DNA of 64,000 nucleotides, from positions 62,001 to 126,000 of the forward strand of contig JAUIRK010000961.1 in assembly GCA_030549495.1 (NCBI GenBank), read 5' to 3'. Positions 10,972-23,644 of this stretch are shown here, one piece after another. The translations under genes were made by a program, and so were the position numbers. This stretch comes from Nectonema munidae. Lineage: Eukaryota; Nematomorpha; Nectonematoida; Nectonematidae. Numbering within the stretch: position 1 is the stretch's first letter; each line of letters starts with the position of its first letter. The notes beneath the pieces are model-generated. The model saw only the letters and a list, made by a program, of their open reading frames with translations. It did not search any database and was not told where the DNA came from.

Positions 10972-13499
10972 TATTTGTTTTTGTGATTGTATTGTTTGAC
11001 ATGTAACTATGGCGTATCATATCATACGCGACAGGATATCTAGAAAAACAACTCAAAATTCACTCTGGAGAATTTTCGTTTAGCAGTGAAGCTGAGCTAT
11101 AATTATTGTGTATAGCGAATTGATTGAAATGGAAATATTTGTATGTGAAATTGGTACGCCGCGCTATAACATGTGTGAAAGCATCTTAGTGTTTATGAAA
11201 AAAGTATTTGTAATTTTATTTTCAAATTAAATAAAGGTATTTGTGTATTGTCATTTAAAAATTTGGTAGCGAGAGTATTTGTATTTGAGACTCGAAAGGT
11301 AAAGGTACCATGGGGTGTTTTCATCGAGAAGGCTCAATTGCGCCGCTTGTATCGAACTATGAGGAAAGTAGTCTTGATGTGGGATCGAAGCCAAAGACCT
11401 TGAGTTATTGGAACCCAGTATCTAACCAACCTTACTCACTCCCTTATACAACATTTAGAAAATTCACCATGCAAGTAGAATTTATTTTGACGTATATATA
11501 TATGACATTGATTGTCAAGTTTGATTGATTTTCATAAAAATTAGGTTACACCATCAGATTCCCCATAAATTATTTAGTTGGGTCACTAAAGAATATAAAA
11601 ATATCTAACATTTTCTGAAAAAAGGAGAGAGCCTGTAACCTCCCAGTTACTAAGGAATCAAAAAATTAAAGCAACTTGGAGATGAAAAATAGTTCTTTTT
11701 TAAATGTCATATCTGTCAATTTGAATTTCTTGAATATATTGATTGAAAATATAAAAAATATTTTGTAGTCATTATCGCATCTTCTACACAGACATTTTCT
11801 AAATGTAGTTAAAGTCTTTTGTTGTTCTTTTTTCTATCATATATCATTTTTGCAGTTTTTTACCTGCTTTATTGTTTGTTTTACCTTGAATGAGGGATTT
11901 TTTTACAACGGTCAAAATTCTAAATTGTGTAATCGCATTTTCTCTTCAAGACTATTTTATAAGAGTATGAATATTCAAGTCATCAAACCAATCAGGATGA
12001 TTTCCTTTAGTAACAGAATATAAACATCTTTACATTTACCCGATATTAAAATTATGCTTCTGTAAATAGGTTCTATCTAATATAATTTAACGCGTGTATT
12101 GATTAAATTATATGTATAGCATTTCTCACAAATATATTTCTGTTTTTTCGCTCTTTGAATGACCATTAGCTGCTAAATTCAACAATAAATTATCAAGAAG
12201 AATTTGTAAATTATGAAATGATGTTTAAAAGAAAATATTCTTTCAAAAATTTTATGTTAAAAAATGTTACCCAGAACAAATTTGTGCTTGAAAAAGAGAT
12301 GAGAAAATTTTTTTACAGAAAAAAGAAAGCTTTCCTTTTTTGGAAGTATAAGGTTAAGCGACTGAACCCCAGGATTCTTGTAAATCGTGGGGGTTTCATT
12401 ATTTAAGCGACGATAAAATCGGAACACCTCGAAAAATGTGCCTGCCATTTTCTAAGAGTACCCTTTTATTTTTTTAAGTTGTTGAAAAAATGGCGTCTCA
12501 AGTTTCGAATATAAGGTGCCCTTACTTGTAAAATTTAGGAAAGCATAACTAAACAATGTCAGACATTCCTTTTCGAAAATCAATCGTTCGATTTTCTTTC
12601 TCAATTAACTTTCTTATTACTTTATGGAGACGATTTATGTTATGTGGATCATTTGTGATCCATTGGAAAATTTGAAATAATCGTTTATTTTAAGGGAGGA
12701 ATTAGAAAATAAATGTAAAATTAAAATGATTTCTATGTTTAACTTTTAATTTTTTCCAATTTTCTAGGTTTAATTTTCTAACATTTAGTATTAAAATTTA
12801 ATGCACATAATTTTTTGAATAATCGTCTATTCTAATCTTATGACACTTTAGCTATAACACATTGCTGGGTTTTAAAAACGGTTTTATCTTTTCTTTCCAT
12901 CTTACTCTTCAAAAGTGTTTCATTTTTTCTCAGATATGAGTGTGGAAGGAAAAAGTTTTCACAAGTTTTTTGCAAGCACTTATCAGCCACGATTGACGCC
13001 TTTTCAATCAAAGAAGAATGGTGGCAAAATAAACTGAAGCATTGATTCATATTCATATTCATATATATAGTTTTTTACTTAAATACACGTCGATATGTGT
13101 TTGATATTTTAAAGGCTTCATGTGTTATCAACACAGTTAAATATGTCATTTTTAATATTTTAGCTTTCTTCCATTCCCTCTTTCTTATTCATGTTAAAAG
13201 TATAATATATTTTATTCCATGCGTATATGTACCTATTCGCCAATCTGTATTTTTCAAGGAAAGTTTTATTTACTTTTAACTCTTTTAAACTAAGTGTTAA
13301 CCTGACTCCTTCCTCATTTTCAGATACATCATAGATATGCCGTTTAAGGATGTAAGGCTATTTTATTTCAATTTTATGCATTTACACTATATATATATAT
13401 ATATTCAAATAAACACTTATGTGTGTATATATATGGCAGATTGTTCTCTGCTATTTCAATACTTGTTGACATTGTTGTTTCTCAAATGTATGGTGAAGA
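10972..13499. other. Intergenic A+T-rich DNA with a probable dispersed-repeat copy
   Basis: No gene recognised. About 12350-12450 contains TTAAGCGACGATAAAATCGG following a G-rich patch, resembling the 3' block of the repeats at 5925-6180 and 22975-23236. An (AT)n microsatellite lies at 13390-13406. Short ORFs at 11310 and 12838 show no family features. Confidence 0.4.
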
Positions 13500-15230
13500 A
13501 ATAAATTTATTTTAATGTATCATTTTTTTTCAAGTTTCAATGAACGTAAACTTCTGAAAAATGTTTTTTAAAGCTGATCTTAAGATTTTCTTTTGAATAC
13601 TTAGTATTCTGTCAAGTTTTACGTGCCCCCAATTAACCAGTGAATAGTTTAAAACATGTAAAACTAATGCTTTATAAGCCATGGTTTTAATTTGTACAGG
13701 AAGATAATTCCAACTTCTAAACCTAGTTAACCAAAAACGCAACTTATTACACACTGAGTCAATTTGTGCATTCCAAACTAGTTTATCATCAATTATAATG
13801 CCTAACAAGTTAAAATTCTCCAACATCTCGATAACATGATTGCCAATTCTTACATTAGACAGAAGCTTTTTTTCTTTGAAAACAGCATGCATTTAGATTT
13901 ATCATAATTAACAAACAATTTATTGCTGATAAACAACTTATTTACAAAGGAAAGTCTCTCATTAATTCTTTCCAAACTGGAATAATCTTTAACTTTAAAT
14001 ACAAGAACTATGTCATCAGCAAACGCTAATGCTCTACATATATCTTTGTTAATGACATTCAATATTTCATTTATGTATGCAATAACAAAAGGGGCCCAAA
14101 GAAGACCGTTGGGGTACTCCCACAGAACTACAAGAATATATATTTAAGAAATTTTCATTAGAAAAAACGGAGAACTTTCTGTTGTTTAAAAAACTTTGCA
14201 TTAGATCTACGGCTGTTTGGTCAAAATTATAGCTAGTAAGTTTATTTAATAAAAACTCCTGATTCAAACAATCAAAAGCAGCCTTTAGATCTAAAAATAT
14301 GCATAGTGAGCTATAACCTTTGTCCCATTTTTCTATAACTTCAGATATAAGAACAGAATATAGTTGTTCAATGTTTTTTAATTTTCGGAAACCAAATTGC
14401 AATTCATTGAATATAAAATTAAACTCAAAGTAATGATATATTTGACTATAAAGTATTTTCTTCAATATTTTTGCAAAAACGGGCACAATGCAAATAGGTC
14501 TATAGTTTTCTATTGTTCATTTTTACCTCCTTTTTGCAATAGGCAGTATTTTACTTACCTTAAAAGAATGTGGAAAACAAGACAAAGATATACATTTGTT
14601 ATATAGTAAATATAGAGGTTTTACTAAAGTGTTTATAATCAATTTTAACTGAGATATCATATATATATCCGATGTATTACTATTTTTTAGCTGCTTAACT
14701 GTGCTCAGTATTTCATTATATGTGGTATTGCAAAATTTAAAATATTTATTATGTGACACTTGAAGATTACTATCATATTACATGAATCATTTTCAGCTTT
14801 ATTTAACAGATCAGTAATTTTATCTTTGAAGTACATCGCAAACATATCTGCCGTTTTATTACGTTGTATATTAGACTCATTACTTAACACTATCTTAGAA
14901 TCATTTTTTTTTATTTTGTGAATTCATTGATTTTTTCCATACTTTGCTTGAATCATTACCACAATCTTCAAAAAAAAGTTTAAAATATTCAACTTTCGAA
15001 AACCATATTAGCTTTTTAAGATTTTTAATGCATTTTTTAAGATTTGTTTTAATTATTATAACTATGTTCTGTCTGCTTTTTTTTCATTTCCTTGTACAAG
15101 TATTAGATCATTTAAATTATTTTATAAAAATTCATCATTCATCAACTGAGTCTAAGTTTTTGATATCATTCTTAATTTTTTCTAAAATAGATGTTTGAAT
15201 TTTCATTCTAGTTGGACGATCCTTAGATAA
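13500..15230 (-). pseudogene. Non-LTR retrotransposon (LINE A) reverse-transcriptase relic
   Basis: Overlapping minus-strand frames read as one broken reverse transcriptase from high to low coordinates. 14523-14890 is the fingers region. 14067-14486 carries ELQFGFRKLKN, SSLCIFLDLKAAFDCLNQ and the GVPQ box. 13850-14062 carries AFADDIVLVF, the catalytic Y/FADD box. 13530-13892 carries NLLGIIIDDKLVWNAQI and the thumb region with LVNWGH. At least three frameshifts separate them. The order and motifs fit a Jockey/CR1-like LINE. Upstream endonuclease is not recognisable. Not functional. Confidence 0.85.
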
Positions 15231-15239
15231 TGCATTGTG

Positions 15240-16990
15240 ACTAAGAAGAAGAAGCCTTTATTATACAAATGTAAATAAAAAGGGAAAACAACTTCAAAAA
15301 CAATAAAACATACCTCGAAACAATAAAAATCAAATGGCACACATGAGAATACAAAACATATATTTGAATAAATGGTTGAGAAAAAGTTCCTAGGAACCGC
15401 TTAAATCACAACCATCTAGTACATTTCAAAAAAAGGTGGATAAACAATATAAATTTTCAAACATTAGAAATTTAGTAAAGAGATAAGCAATAAATGCATA
15501 ATCAAATAACCAGATACTTAATATATGTATTCACTAATTAAAGCAAGAATAACATTTTTAATAGATACGTAAAGCAAATAGTCATTCACAGCTAATAAAA
15601 AAATGCAAAATATATACATTCATGAATACGAGCAAGAATAACAATTATGAATATTACATTTCATATTATATTCATTAAGAAAGAATTCTATTAATTTCAT
15701 TTTAACTATAGGCAATGAATCTTTACGATCAAAAATTTTTGCAAGTACTCTATTCCATAATTTACAAACTCTGAATCTCAAGCAAAATTTTGATTTGCGC
15801 AATCTAAATCTAGGCATTACAAATGAACAACTATTTCTAAGAGAGTATGATACAGCACTAGACTTATAAGTAAACCAATAACAAAAAATATCAGGTAAAA
15901 ATTATTAAAATATTTACATATAAATAGTGAAACTCTATGTTTATAAAGATCATTAAATTTCAGTACTTTTGCATAATAAAATATAATTGATGAATGAAAG
16001 AAATAAGGTTTATTAAAAATAATTCTCACAGCTTTTTTTGAGCAATGTAAACAATATCATTCTTTGTATACCCCCAATTTTCAATGCTATAAATTAAGTG
16101 AGGTAGAGAAAGTGCTTTATATAGAATAAGTTTTATTTTAAGAGGGAAAATATTTTAAACAATTCTAAGTCTACCTAAAACTGAATTCAATTTGGAAACA
16201 ACAAACTGGTGAGGGGCATTCCAATTTAATTTATTATCAACAACAAGACCTAGAAAATTGAATTGATCAACATACTCAATGATTAGATTTGGCTTAGTAG
16301 TTTTATGATTATTAGAAAAGTACATGGCCTTGCATTTATAAAGATTTATTTGCATAGAATTGCGATGTAACCATTTGATGAGTGAATTAAAGCAATCAAA
16401 TGAGATGTCTTCTTTAAATGGAATTAAAAGAGTTGTCATCTGCGTACATGAGCAAATCATTGTCACAGCAGACATCGGAAATATCATTCAGCTAAGTTAA
16501 GAACAATAAGGGCCCAAGGATTGAGCCCTGGGGAACCCCACATTCAACTAATTTCAAAGCAGATGGTGTATGATTAATAAAAACAGACTGATATCTTGAT
16601 TTGAGATAAGAATTGAGCAGTTTACAAGATGAAGAATCAAATCCATAGAGACTAAGCTTATGAATGAGATTACAATGAAGTATTGTATCAAAAGCGCTAG
16701 AAAGATCCAAAAAAATTGTAACTAGAGATAACCCATTATCCAAATAGTGAGAAACTTTATCGACAAAGATGGAATGAAGTAAAGTAGTTGAGTGATGCTT
16801 TTGAAACCCAAACTGTTTTTCATTAATATTGTTCTGCTGAAGCTAATAGGTCTAAAATTAGAAGCATCAAGTTTATTACCTTTTTTAAATACAGGAATAA
16901 CTTTGGTATACTTAAAAACAGATGGAAAAGTACAATGTGATATGCAATAGTTGAGACCAATTAGTAAGTATTTGGCCAAAGATGATAAAA
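15240..16990 (-). pseudogene. Non-LTR retrotransposon (LINE B) reverse-transcriptase relic
   Basis: A second minus-strand LINE, directly next to LINE A but clearly different in sequence. 16722-16979 holds VIPVFKKGNKLDASNFRPIS, the start of the reverse-transcriptase fingers. 16492-16743 holds IFLDLSSAFDT and GVPQGSILGPLLF. Near 16437-16455 a shifted frame reads LLMYADD, the catalytic box. 16155-16487 continues FLGLVVDNKLNWNAPHQFVV. 15620-16029 carries the C-terminal region. Frameshifts at the YADD box and elsewhere show it is dead. Confidence 0.85.
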
Positions 16991-17476
16991 CAAGTTTGAT
17001 ATTAGCTATTGATATACCATATATATATCTTAACTAAACTCAGTATTTTAAGTCTACAACAATTAATACAGTAACTTTTTTGTGCATTACTATTTTTTGT
17101 CTATATTTTTTATGGGCGTGACTTTTTACCCAAACTCTTTTCCAAATGTAAAAATAATTGAACTGTTTGATTATTTTGAAAGATTAGAGCTTTTTTACAT
17201 TTTTTTCCAATTATTTTTCTGCTCTTAAGTGAAATAAATGTTTTTATATCTATTTTGGATTTTTCACTAGCATCTTTTGCTCCAGTCATAAGATCTTTTC
17301 AAAATTAAAATTTTATTTACAAGGGCCAAAATTAAAAACAATATTTAGATAACTATATCTGTTAAATGGGAAAGTCTCAAATATATTATTGATAAAAAAT
17401 ACAAAAGATAAAAATTCAGTTTTTATTTTTAAAAATCGAAAGAACCATGGATGGAATTAATAAAAATCAAAAAACT
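16991..17476. other. A+T-rich spacer between LINE relics
   Basis: No gene or recognisable repeat seen. Confidence 0.4.
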
Positions 17477-17505
17477 TAGGTAGGTAGATAGGTAGGAAGG
17501 AAGAA
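17477..17505. repeat. (GGTA)n-type microsatellite at the LINE C 3' side
   Basis: Degenerate GGTA/GGAA tetranucleotide run just beyond the 3' side of the minus-strand LINE C. Simple-repeat tails of this kind end several LINE clades, so it may mark the 3' terminus. Confidence 0.45.
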
Positions 17506-19600
17506 ATATCTAAGCACTATCGGACTTCTCCATATGCTTGCGAAATGCTTGAGGTATAAAGTTGAAGTTCGAAAGAAGTGTATTGATTAGGCTTGTGAAT
17601 AGATTAGGAATGAGGGACTTTGGAGAAATTGATTAGTTGTTGAGGGAGTTTGAAGTGTAGAATGCTGGATTTTTGAGGTGGTAGTTGAAGGATGATTGAT
17701 TGAGCAAAGGTAGTCGGTGGGTTGTAAAGAATATAGGTCTTAAATAGAAGAAAATAGTGTAGTTATTTTTGTCTCTGGGTTCGGAGATTTCAAGTTTGAC
17801 TCTATGAAGATAATGAGAGAGTTTAGGGCATTGAGGAGGTTCGGGTATAAAAGTAGTTCGAAGAAATTAGAGGGTGGGCGATTGAGAGTTTTGACGGATA
17901 GTGAGAGAAATGAAGTTCTTGCGTGGTTGTAGTGGCAGCAGGAAAGTAGAAGATGCTGAGGTGTTTCTTGTTGATTGCAGTTGAATCTACATAGATTGCT
18001 TGGTGATTTTTTAATACGGTAGAGATAGGAGTTGCAGGGGTAGTGTCTGGTTAGCCATCTGATTACCGATCGTGGTGGGAAGAATTTCATTTTTGACCAA
18101 ATGTCAAGAATTTGGTTTGGATTATTTATATGTTGGAAGAAAATGGAGGGTGAGGATTGGATGAGTTCTTGTCTAAGGTTTTGAGTGTTAGATCTAAGTA
18201 GAGGGGTATATGTTTCTAGGGGAAATGAGGTAATCGGGATGTAAGGTGTATTTGGGGGTACTTTTTTAGCTAGCTTATCTACATAAGTGTTTTCTAGAAG
18301 GTTTGAGTGAGCTGGGCACCAGTAGAGGTGTATTTCAAAGTAATTTGATAAGTAGGTGAGTTTAGAAACAAGGGTGTATGTTAAGAATGGGATGTTGTGT
18401 TTGAGGCTTAGGTCTTTGATGATGTTTTGTGAGTCTTGTAAAGAAGTGTAGTGTGTTGTAATGTCTAAGGGAAAACTTATTTTGGCTTATGTAATCGCCA
18501 GCATGTAGAAGGGCATAGCATTCACCACTATATATTGGAAGAGAGGGATCAATGGCAGACGTTTTTGAGTAAACAGGGAAAGGAGAAGGGCCTTTGAAGA
18601 GTGCAAAAGCATAGGAAGTTTTGTTTACGGTTTTTGAGCTATCCAGGAATATTCTTAATGAAGTTGAGGTAAAGTTGGAGCGGGTCGTAATTAGAAGTTT
18701 AGCAATGGATTTGATGAAACAGTTGTGAAGAGGGAAAGGTAATGGTGAGGAAGGGTGAAATAAAGGTAGTGGATTAATTTTGGGTTGGATGAAAATGTTG
18801 TTTGAAGAAGACGAAAATTGTTGGAGTAAGGATTTGTAGTCGATTTGAGAGGGTGTAATTTGAGTGTTATGGAAATAGAAGGACTTAAGATAAGAATTTG
18901 GTTCGATGCGTGTCATGATATATTTTTTGGTAGCAGTTTGTTTGAGATGAAGGATTAGAGGAAGGCAGTTCGTGAAAAATTCTAGGATTATAGTAGGGGA
19001 GGTTTTGTAGGCCCTGGTGATTGTGATGAGGCAAAGGCGGTTGATTTTATTTAGATAAGTGAGTGATGAGAGGTAGTTTAATGATAGGCCCCATGAAAGA
19101 ATGCCATACTCAAGCGTAGGAGGATGATTGATTTGTATATAAAAGATGAGTGTTGAATACTTAGACCCTATTTATAAGATATAATTTTAGTAAGAGAGAA
19201 AAGAGTTGAAGATAGTTTGTGGTATAGGTTTTTGAAGTGGGATGACCAATTGAGGTTTGATTGAAAGGTGAGCCCTAAATATTTCATGGAGGAAGATGGT
19301 TGGATGAGGATATCGCTATATGTTAATAGTGGGAGGTGAGGGGAATGTGTTCGTGTGAAGTGTATAAGAGTTGATTTTGTTGGGTTAAATTTTACTTTTA
19401 ATGAATCGGCTGCAAAAGTTAGCGTGTTATAGAGAGAGTTGATGTTCATTATGTTTTCTTTTTGAGAATTTGAGGTAAAGATGAAGGTTAGATCATCTGA
19501 ATAGCATTGAAAGAAGGCTGAATTATTAGCTAATATATCTAATAGGGGGTTTATAAGTATAATCCAGAGGATATCGGAGAGGCTTCAAAGAGAGGTTTAT
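17506..19600 (-). pseudogene. Non-LTR retrotransposon (LINE C, RNase H-bearing) relic, 5' truncated
   Basis: Minus-strand pieces in order: a reverse-transcriptase fragment reading LLDILANNSAFFQCYSDDLT (catalytic YSDD) at about 19470-19545; 19168-19449 with LKVKFNPTKSTLIHF and MKYLGLTFQSNLNWSSHFK; an RNase H-like segment at 18362-18916 (LRIFLDSSKTVNKTSYAFAL, IYSGECYALLHAGDY); and a C-terminal zinc-knuckle region at 17740-18090 (CRFNCNQQETPQHLLLSC). Reverse transcriptase followed by RNase H and a CCHC knuckle fits the I/LOA/R1-like groups. Its sense strand is pyrimidine-rich, unlike the neighbours. Frameshifts and stops make it inactive. A fragment of the same family lies at about 47450-47525. 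Confidence 0.82.
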
Positions 19601-22066
19601 TCATCTTAAATCTTTCTCTCTTAAAAAATTTTCTTAAATCTTTTCTTTCTCGACATTTAAAAATTGTGTTGGTTTAAACAGACTTTATTTATAAAACAAC
19701 AAAATGGTTAATTGGAAAATAAAAAATTTAAGTCATATTGGATCCTGGTATGTCTTAATATGGCGTAAAGAAAGTTAACCAGACTCTATTCTGACATATT
19801 GTAGGGCTAGACTTAGTGTTAGTTTCTTTTATTTAATTAGATTTTGAAAATTTTTATTATAATTTTTAAATCGTAATAAATTTCTTATTCTGATATTGAA
19901 TTTTAGTATTTTAATTTTTAACTTGATTAGTATCTATATATAAACTAGTCTTTCTAAGATAAGCCTCATCCAATGTATCAAACTCATAAAAGTTGTACAT
20001 GAAAAAACCCATTTTTATAAAAAAATAAAAATACTGTTAGAAAGTTCATAAGATGTTGAAGTATTTTAAAATAAATTTGAGAGAAATTTTATAAACCATT
20101 TTTGTTATTTTCAAATATTTCGCAAATAGAAATGTTTTATTCTAAAAATATGAAAAATCGGGAAAGAATTTAATTCCAAATCATTTATATTTCTGCTCAA
20201 AAAATCATTCAAAAACTAAATTGTTTAGTTTTTATGTTTATGTTCTTAGAATCTTAGATAGTTTGATTTGTGAGTTAATCTATATTTTTTTGTTATACCT
20301 TTATCAAGGTTTAACCAAATATATGTAAAATTATTTTTGAAATAAAGATACCAATAAAATTATAGTAAAGAATTTCGTTTTATACTTTTTATAAAAGATT
20401 ATATCTTTACGACTTAACTTTTAAAAATATATTTAAAATTTCAAACAAAGTGTATCATAGGATTTATTGTGTGTTTATTTTTTTGATAGTCTAAAAAAAA
20501 TTTATTTTTTCCTTTTCTAACTAAATAAATTTTTAGGTACGTACACTAAAAATTTTATAATGGCTGTCAAATAAATTTTATACCCATAGTCTCAGTATTT
20601 TTATTTTATGATGATTTTTTCTGTCACTTACCTTAGCTCAGTCTTTTTTTCTTTAATATGTCATTGTATCAAACAATAAATTTTTTTTGCCAAAAATCAT
20701 CGTGATCGAAATTTAACAATACTACATTTTATGTAAATTTATAAATGCAATTTAATTAATTTTTTTAGCCATATAATTTTTTCTTTAACTTTCTTCAATT
20801 GCAATGAATTTTTTAATTAAACAGTGTGCTCTTTTGACACCTCCTCGTCGGAAACGTTAAAATACTAATAATGTGAGATAAGCTTGCCTCCCCTAAAAAA
20901 TTTTTGGTCTCTTTTAAAAAAATATTCCATAAGGTTATGCGATATAAAAAAGGTTTAAATTTCTGTCTACGCCACTTTTTGCCCCATCGGTCTAAAGGAA
21001 TTTAAATAAAATGTTAAGGAATTCTTCGTAATCGTTAGGAAATTTTATAAGATGTTTTGCAGCGTAGATAATTTCTACCCATAATTCATGGAAGAACCTA
21101 AAGCAATGGAAGGAAAGAGTAGCAACAGATAACTGCGCTAAAACAAAATAATGAAAATTTAAAAATGCAGGAAATAAGTTTTATAGTATTGATAGATGAT
21201 TGGAGAACTAGAGTACTTGAAGTGATATTATTTCCAATTCTTATTTAAATTTGTTTATATTTATATACACCATATTACTATTTTTCAGTACACCTTTCAA
21301 TTTTTAAAGAAATGCCGAATTTTAAGATTTTGGAATAGTACATTATTTTTAACGTACCTTATACTACAATGAAATGTAATCTGTTTCTAACAGATTTTCA
21401 AATTTGTTTTGCTTATTTCTGGTCTTTTTATACATGTTTTCCTTTTTGTAAAATCAATAAATGTATTTTTTTTCTCGCAGATCAGCGTATCAGAGCAGTT
21501 ATGCTTATATTTTCCACCTTCCATGGCTTTTTGTGTAATTTTAGTGAGTCAAAAACATTATGTCAAATATATAAATTATAGACTTCTTTGGTGAATGAAA
21601 AATCTAACTGAAATATAACTTGACTGGCAACTGTGTTAAAAATACCTTATACATATTATGTTAGATTATAAGAAAAAATTCAAATAATCTTATTTCTTGT
21701 TTTTAAATTTATAAGAGTTGAAAACTCTTCCTCACACTTATGGGTAGAAGCAAATGGAACTAGGAGACGCAAAACTATTGTCATGCTGACTTAACTTGGA
21801 CATAAGTTGCAGTCGCGACATTTCAAATAGGTGGAGTCGGAGCCGCAAAATATTTTTCCGACTGCCCTGGGTAACGGAGTAGAGGTCTCCAGGGTGGATT
21901 CTTTAATCTTGGCATTTTGTTTGTGCTAATGAAATTTAAAATATACATACAAAACCAGTGCCGTAGACAAGAATTTTCGAGCATTGCCGATTGATTTTCT
22001 TATGCCATTCGTAAGATGTACTGATTAAGTGCTTAATATTTTTCAATTTCATTCGTTTTTTTCATA
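19601..22066. other. A+T-rich intergenic DNA
   Basis: No gene recognised. Bases about 21775-21900 carry the dispersed GTCGGAGCC/GGAGTCG motif patch. The remainder is very A+T-rich. Confidence 0.4.
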
Positions 22067-22525
22067 CAGTTGACTACCTCTATCCCGGAAATCACTAATT
22101 CGCACCATCGTTAATCCGGCACTTTGATTATTCCGAGATCTTAAATTTAGTAAAATTATTGATTCAATTAACAACTGAGCTTCTTGAAGGTTTAGTAAAA
22201 TAAAAGTCTCATAAATGAAGAAGAACTAACGAGTCTTTATATATTGCACGGAAAACTAATCAGAGAAAAAAGAAATCTTTTAAAATTGTCTACACCCAAT
22301 AGAATCAGTACACCTGAAAATAACATATAAATTCTAATATGCAATAATTTTTTTGTTGTACTTTTAGTATTAAACTGACATCTGGTGTTGAATTTTAGCT
22401 CGAGTCATGTTTATACTGAGAGAAATTGAGTAAGCAAAGTGTGATTTTTTTATTAAGATATGAAGCATCATCACTAATTTGAAAAGGCCGAATCCCAAGC
22501 ATTCCGAATTAGTGAATGTCGACTG
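22067..22525. mobile_element. 459-bp pogo/Tigger-like MITE
   Basis: The left end reads CAGTTGACTACC and the right end, reverse-complemented, CAGTCGACATTC. Both then share TCACTAATTCG a little further in. TA dinucleotides flank it (22065-22066 and 22526-22527), as for pogo/Tc1 insertion. No transposase inside. Confidence 0.7.
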
Positions 22526-23644
22526 TATCGATTCTTTGGGGTACCGGTTCAAGTATGTCGGCAGCCGCTTTTTTTCGGTAGCCACATAAGTAATTTTGTA
22601 GGCGGGTGCGAATACTCTTAATTTATATTTAAGATCGAAAGAAAAGGTGGTAGAGAGAAGGCTTTGCGAGCACAAAAATAGAAATGGAATGTACTTGGAT
22701 TATTTATAATTTGGAAAATGCGTGTCAGCTAGTTTTGTCACTCCATTACCAAAAGGTTCCCGACCCCTGACCTAGATAGGCTATCTGCACTATCAGTTAT
22801 TTGAAATAAATAATTTTTTGTGGTTAAAACTTATTTATAAAGTTCTGTGTGTATTATTTCTAACAGAGATACGCAATAGGAACAAAAAACATTCTCTCTA
22901 ACTCCTGATAACCCTTCTTTTTTTAATAAAACAGCATCAGTTTCAATCATGCCTAAGTTTGTCAGATCTTTACATCATCAAACCGAAAAAAGTCATGAAC
23001 ACTTTTTTATTCTTTAACTAAATTAATATGAAACATACTTTGAAAGTAAAAGATGACTTTTTTTTACTAAAAAGAGAAAACTATCATCTTTGGAGTTGAT
23101 TTTTTAAACTTTTTGTGGACATATTAGAGATTAATGAAGGAAAAATCGGGATTCTTCTAAATCCTCTGGGATTCCGTTGTTAAGCGACGGGGAAACTGGG
23201 ACAATTCCGAAAAAACAGGACATCTGGCAACCCTAAACATTCCTTTTGATAACTATGCTACACTTTACCTTGAGGGGAAATATACTTTGTAACTATTTTT
23301 ATTGTCATTTGTTTTTATATACAATTTTTCTCAAAGTTAAAAAAATAGAAGGATTTAATTTGATTAATGAAAGACAGTTTTTGAAAATTATATCATAAAC
23401 AAAAAACAGCCAATTTGTTATAAAATGTTGTGTGCTATTTATTATGAAAATGTTGTTGATTCTGTCGCAGTCGTTTAGTCTCATTATGCATTGAAAAAAT
23501 TCTACGAAAAACACTCAGATAAACAATATAATCGATAAATGTTTTTACCAGTACATAAAAAAAAGAATACCTATTTTAAAGATTAGATATATTTTTTCTT
23601 AAGGTTTTTCTCCTCAAGTATTTTCTTAGACGAATGAATTTGAA
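22526..23644. other. Intergenic DNA with hAT-like repeat ends
   Basis: At about 22755-22770 the sequence reads AGGTTCCCGACCCCTG, whose reverse complement (CAGGGGTCGGGAACCT) is a familiar hAT-type terminus, but I found no partner end. Bases 22975-23236 are the best copy of the dispersed repeat also at 5925-6180, ending GGCAACCCTA. The last ~400 bases upstream of the acid ceramidase gene show nothing distinctive. Confidence 0.45.
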
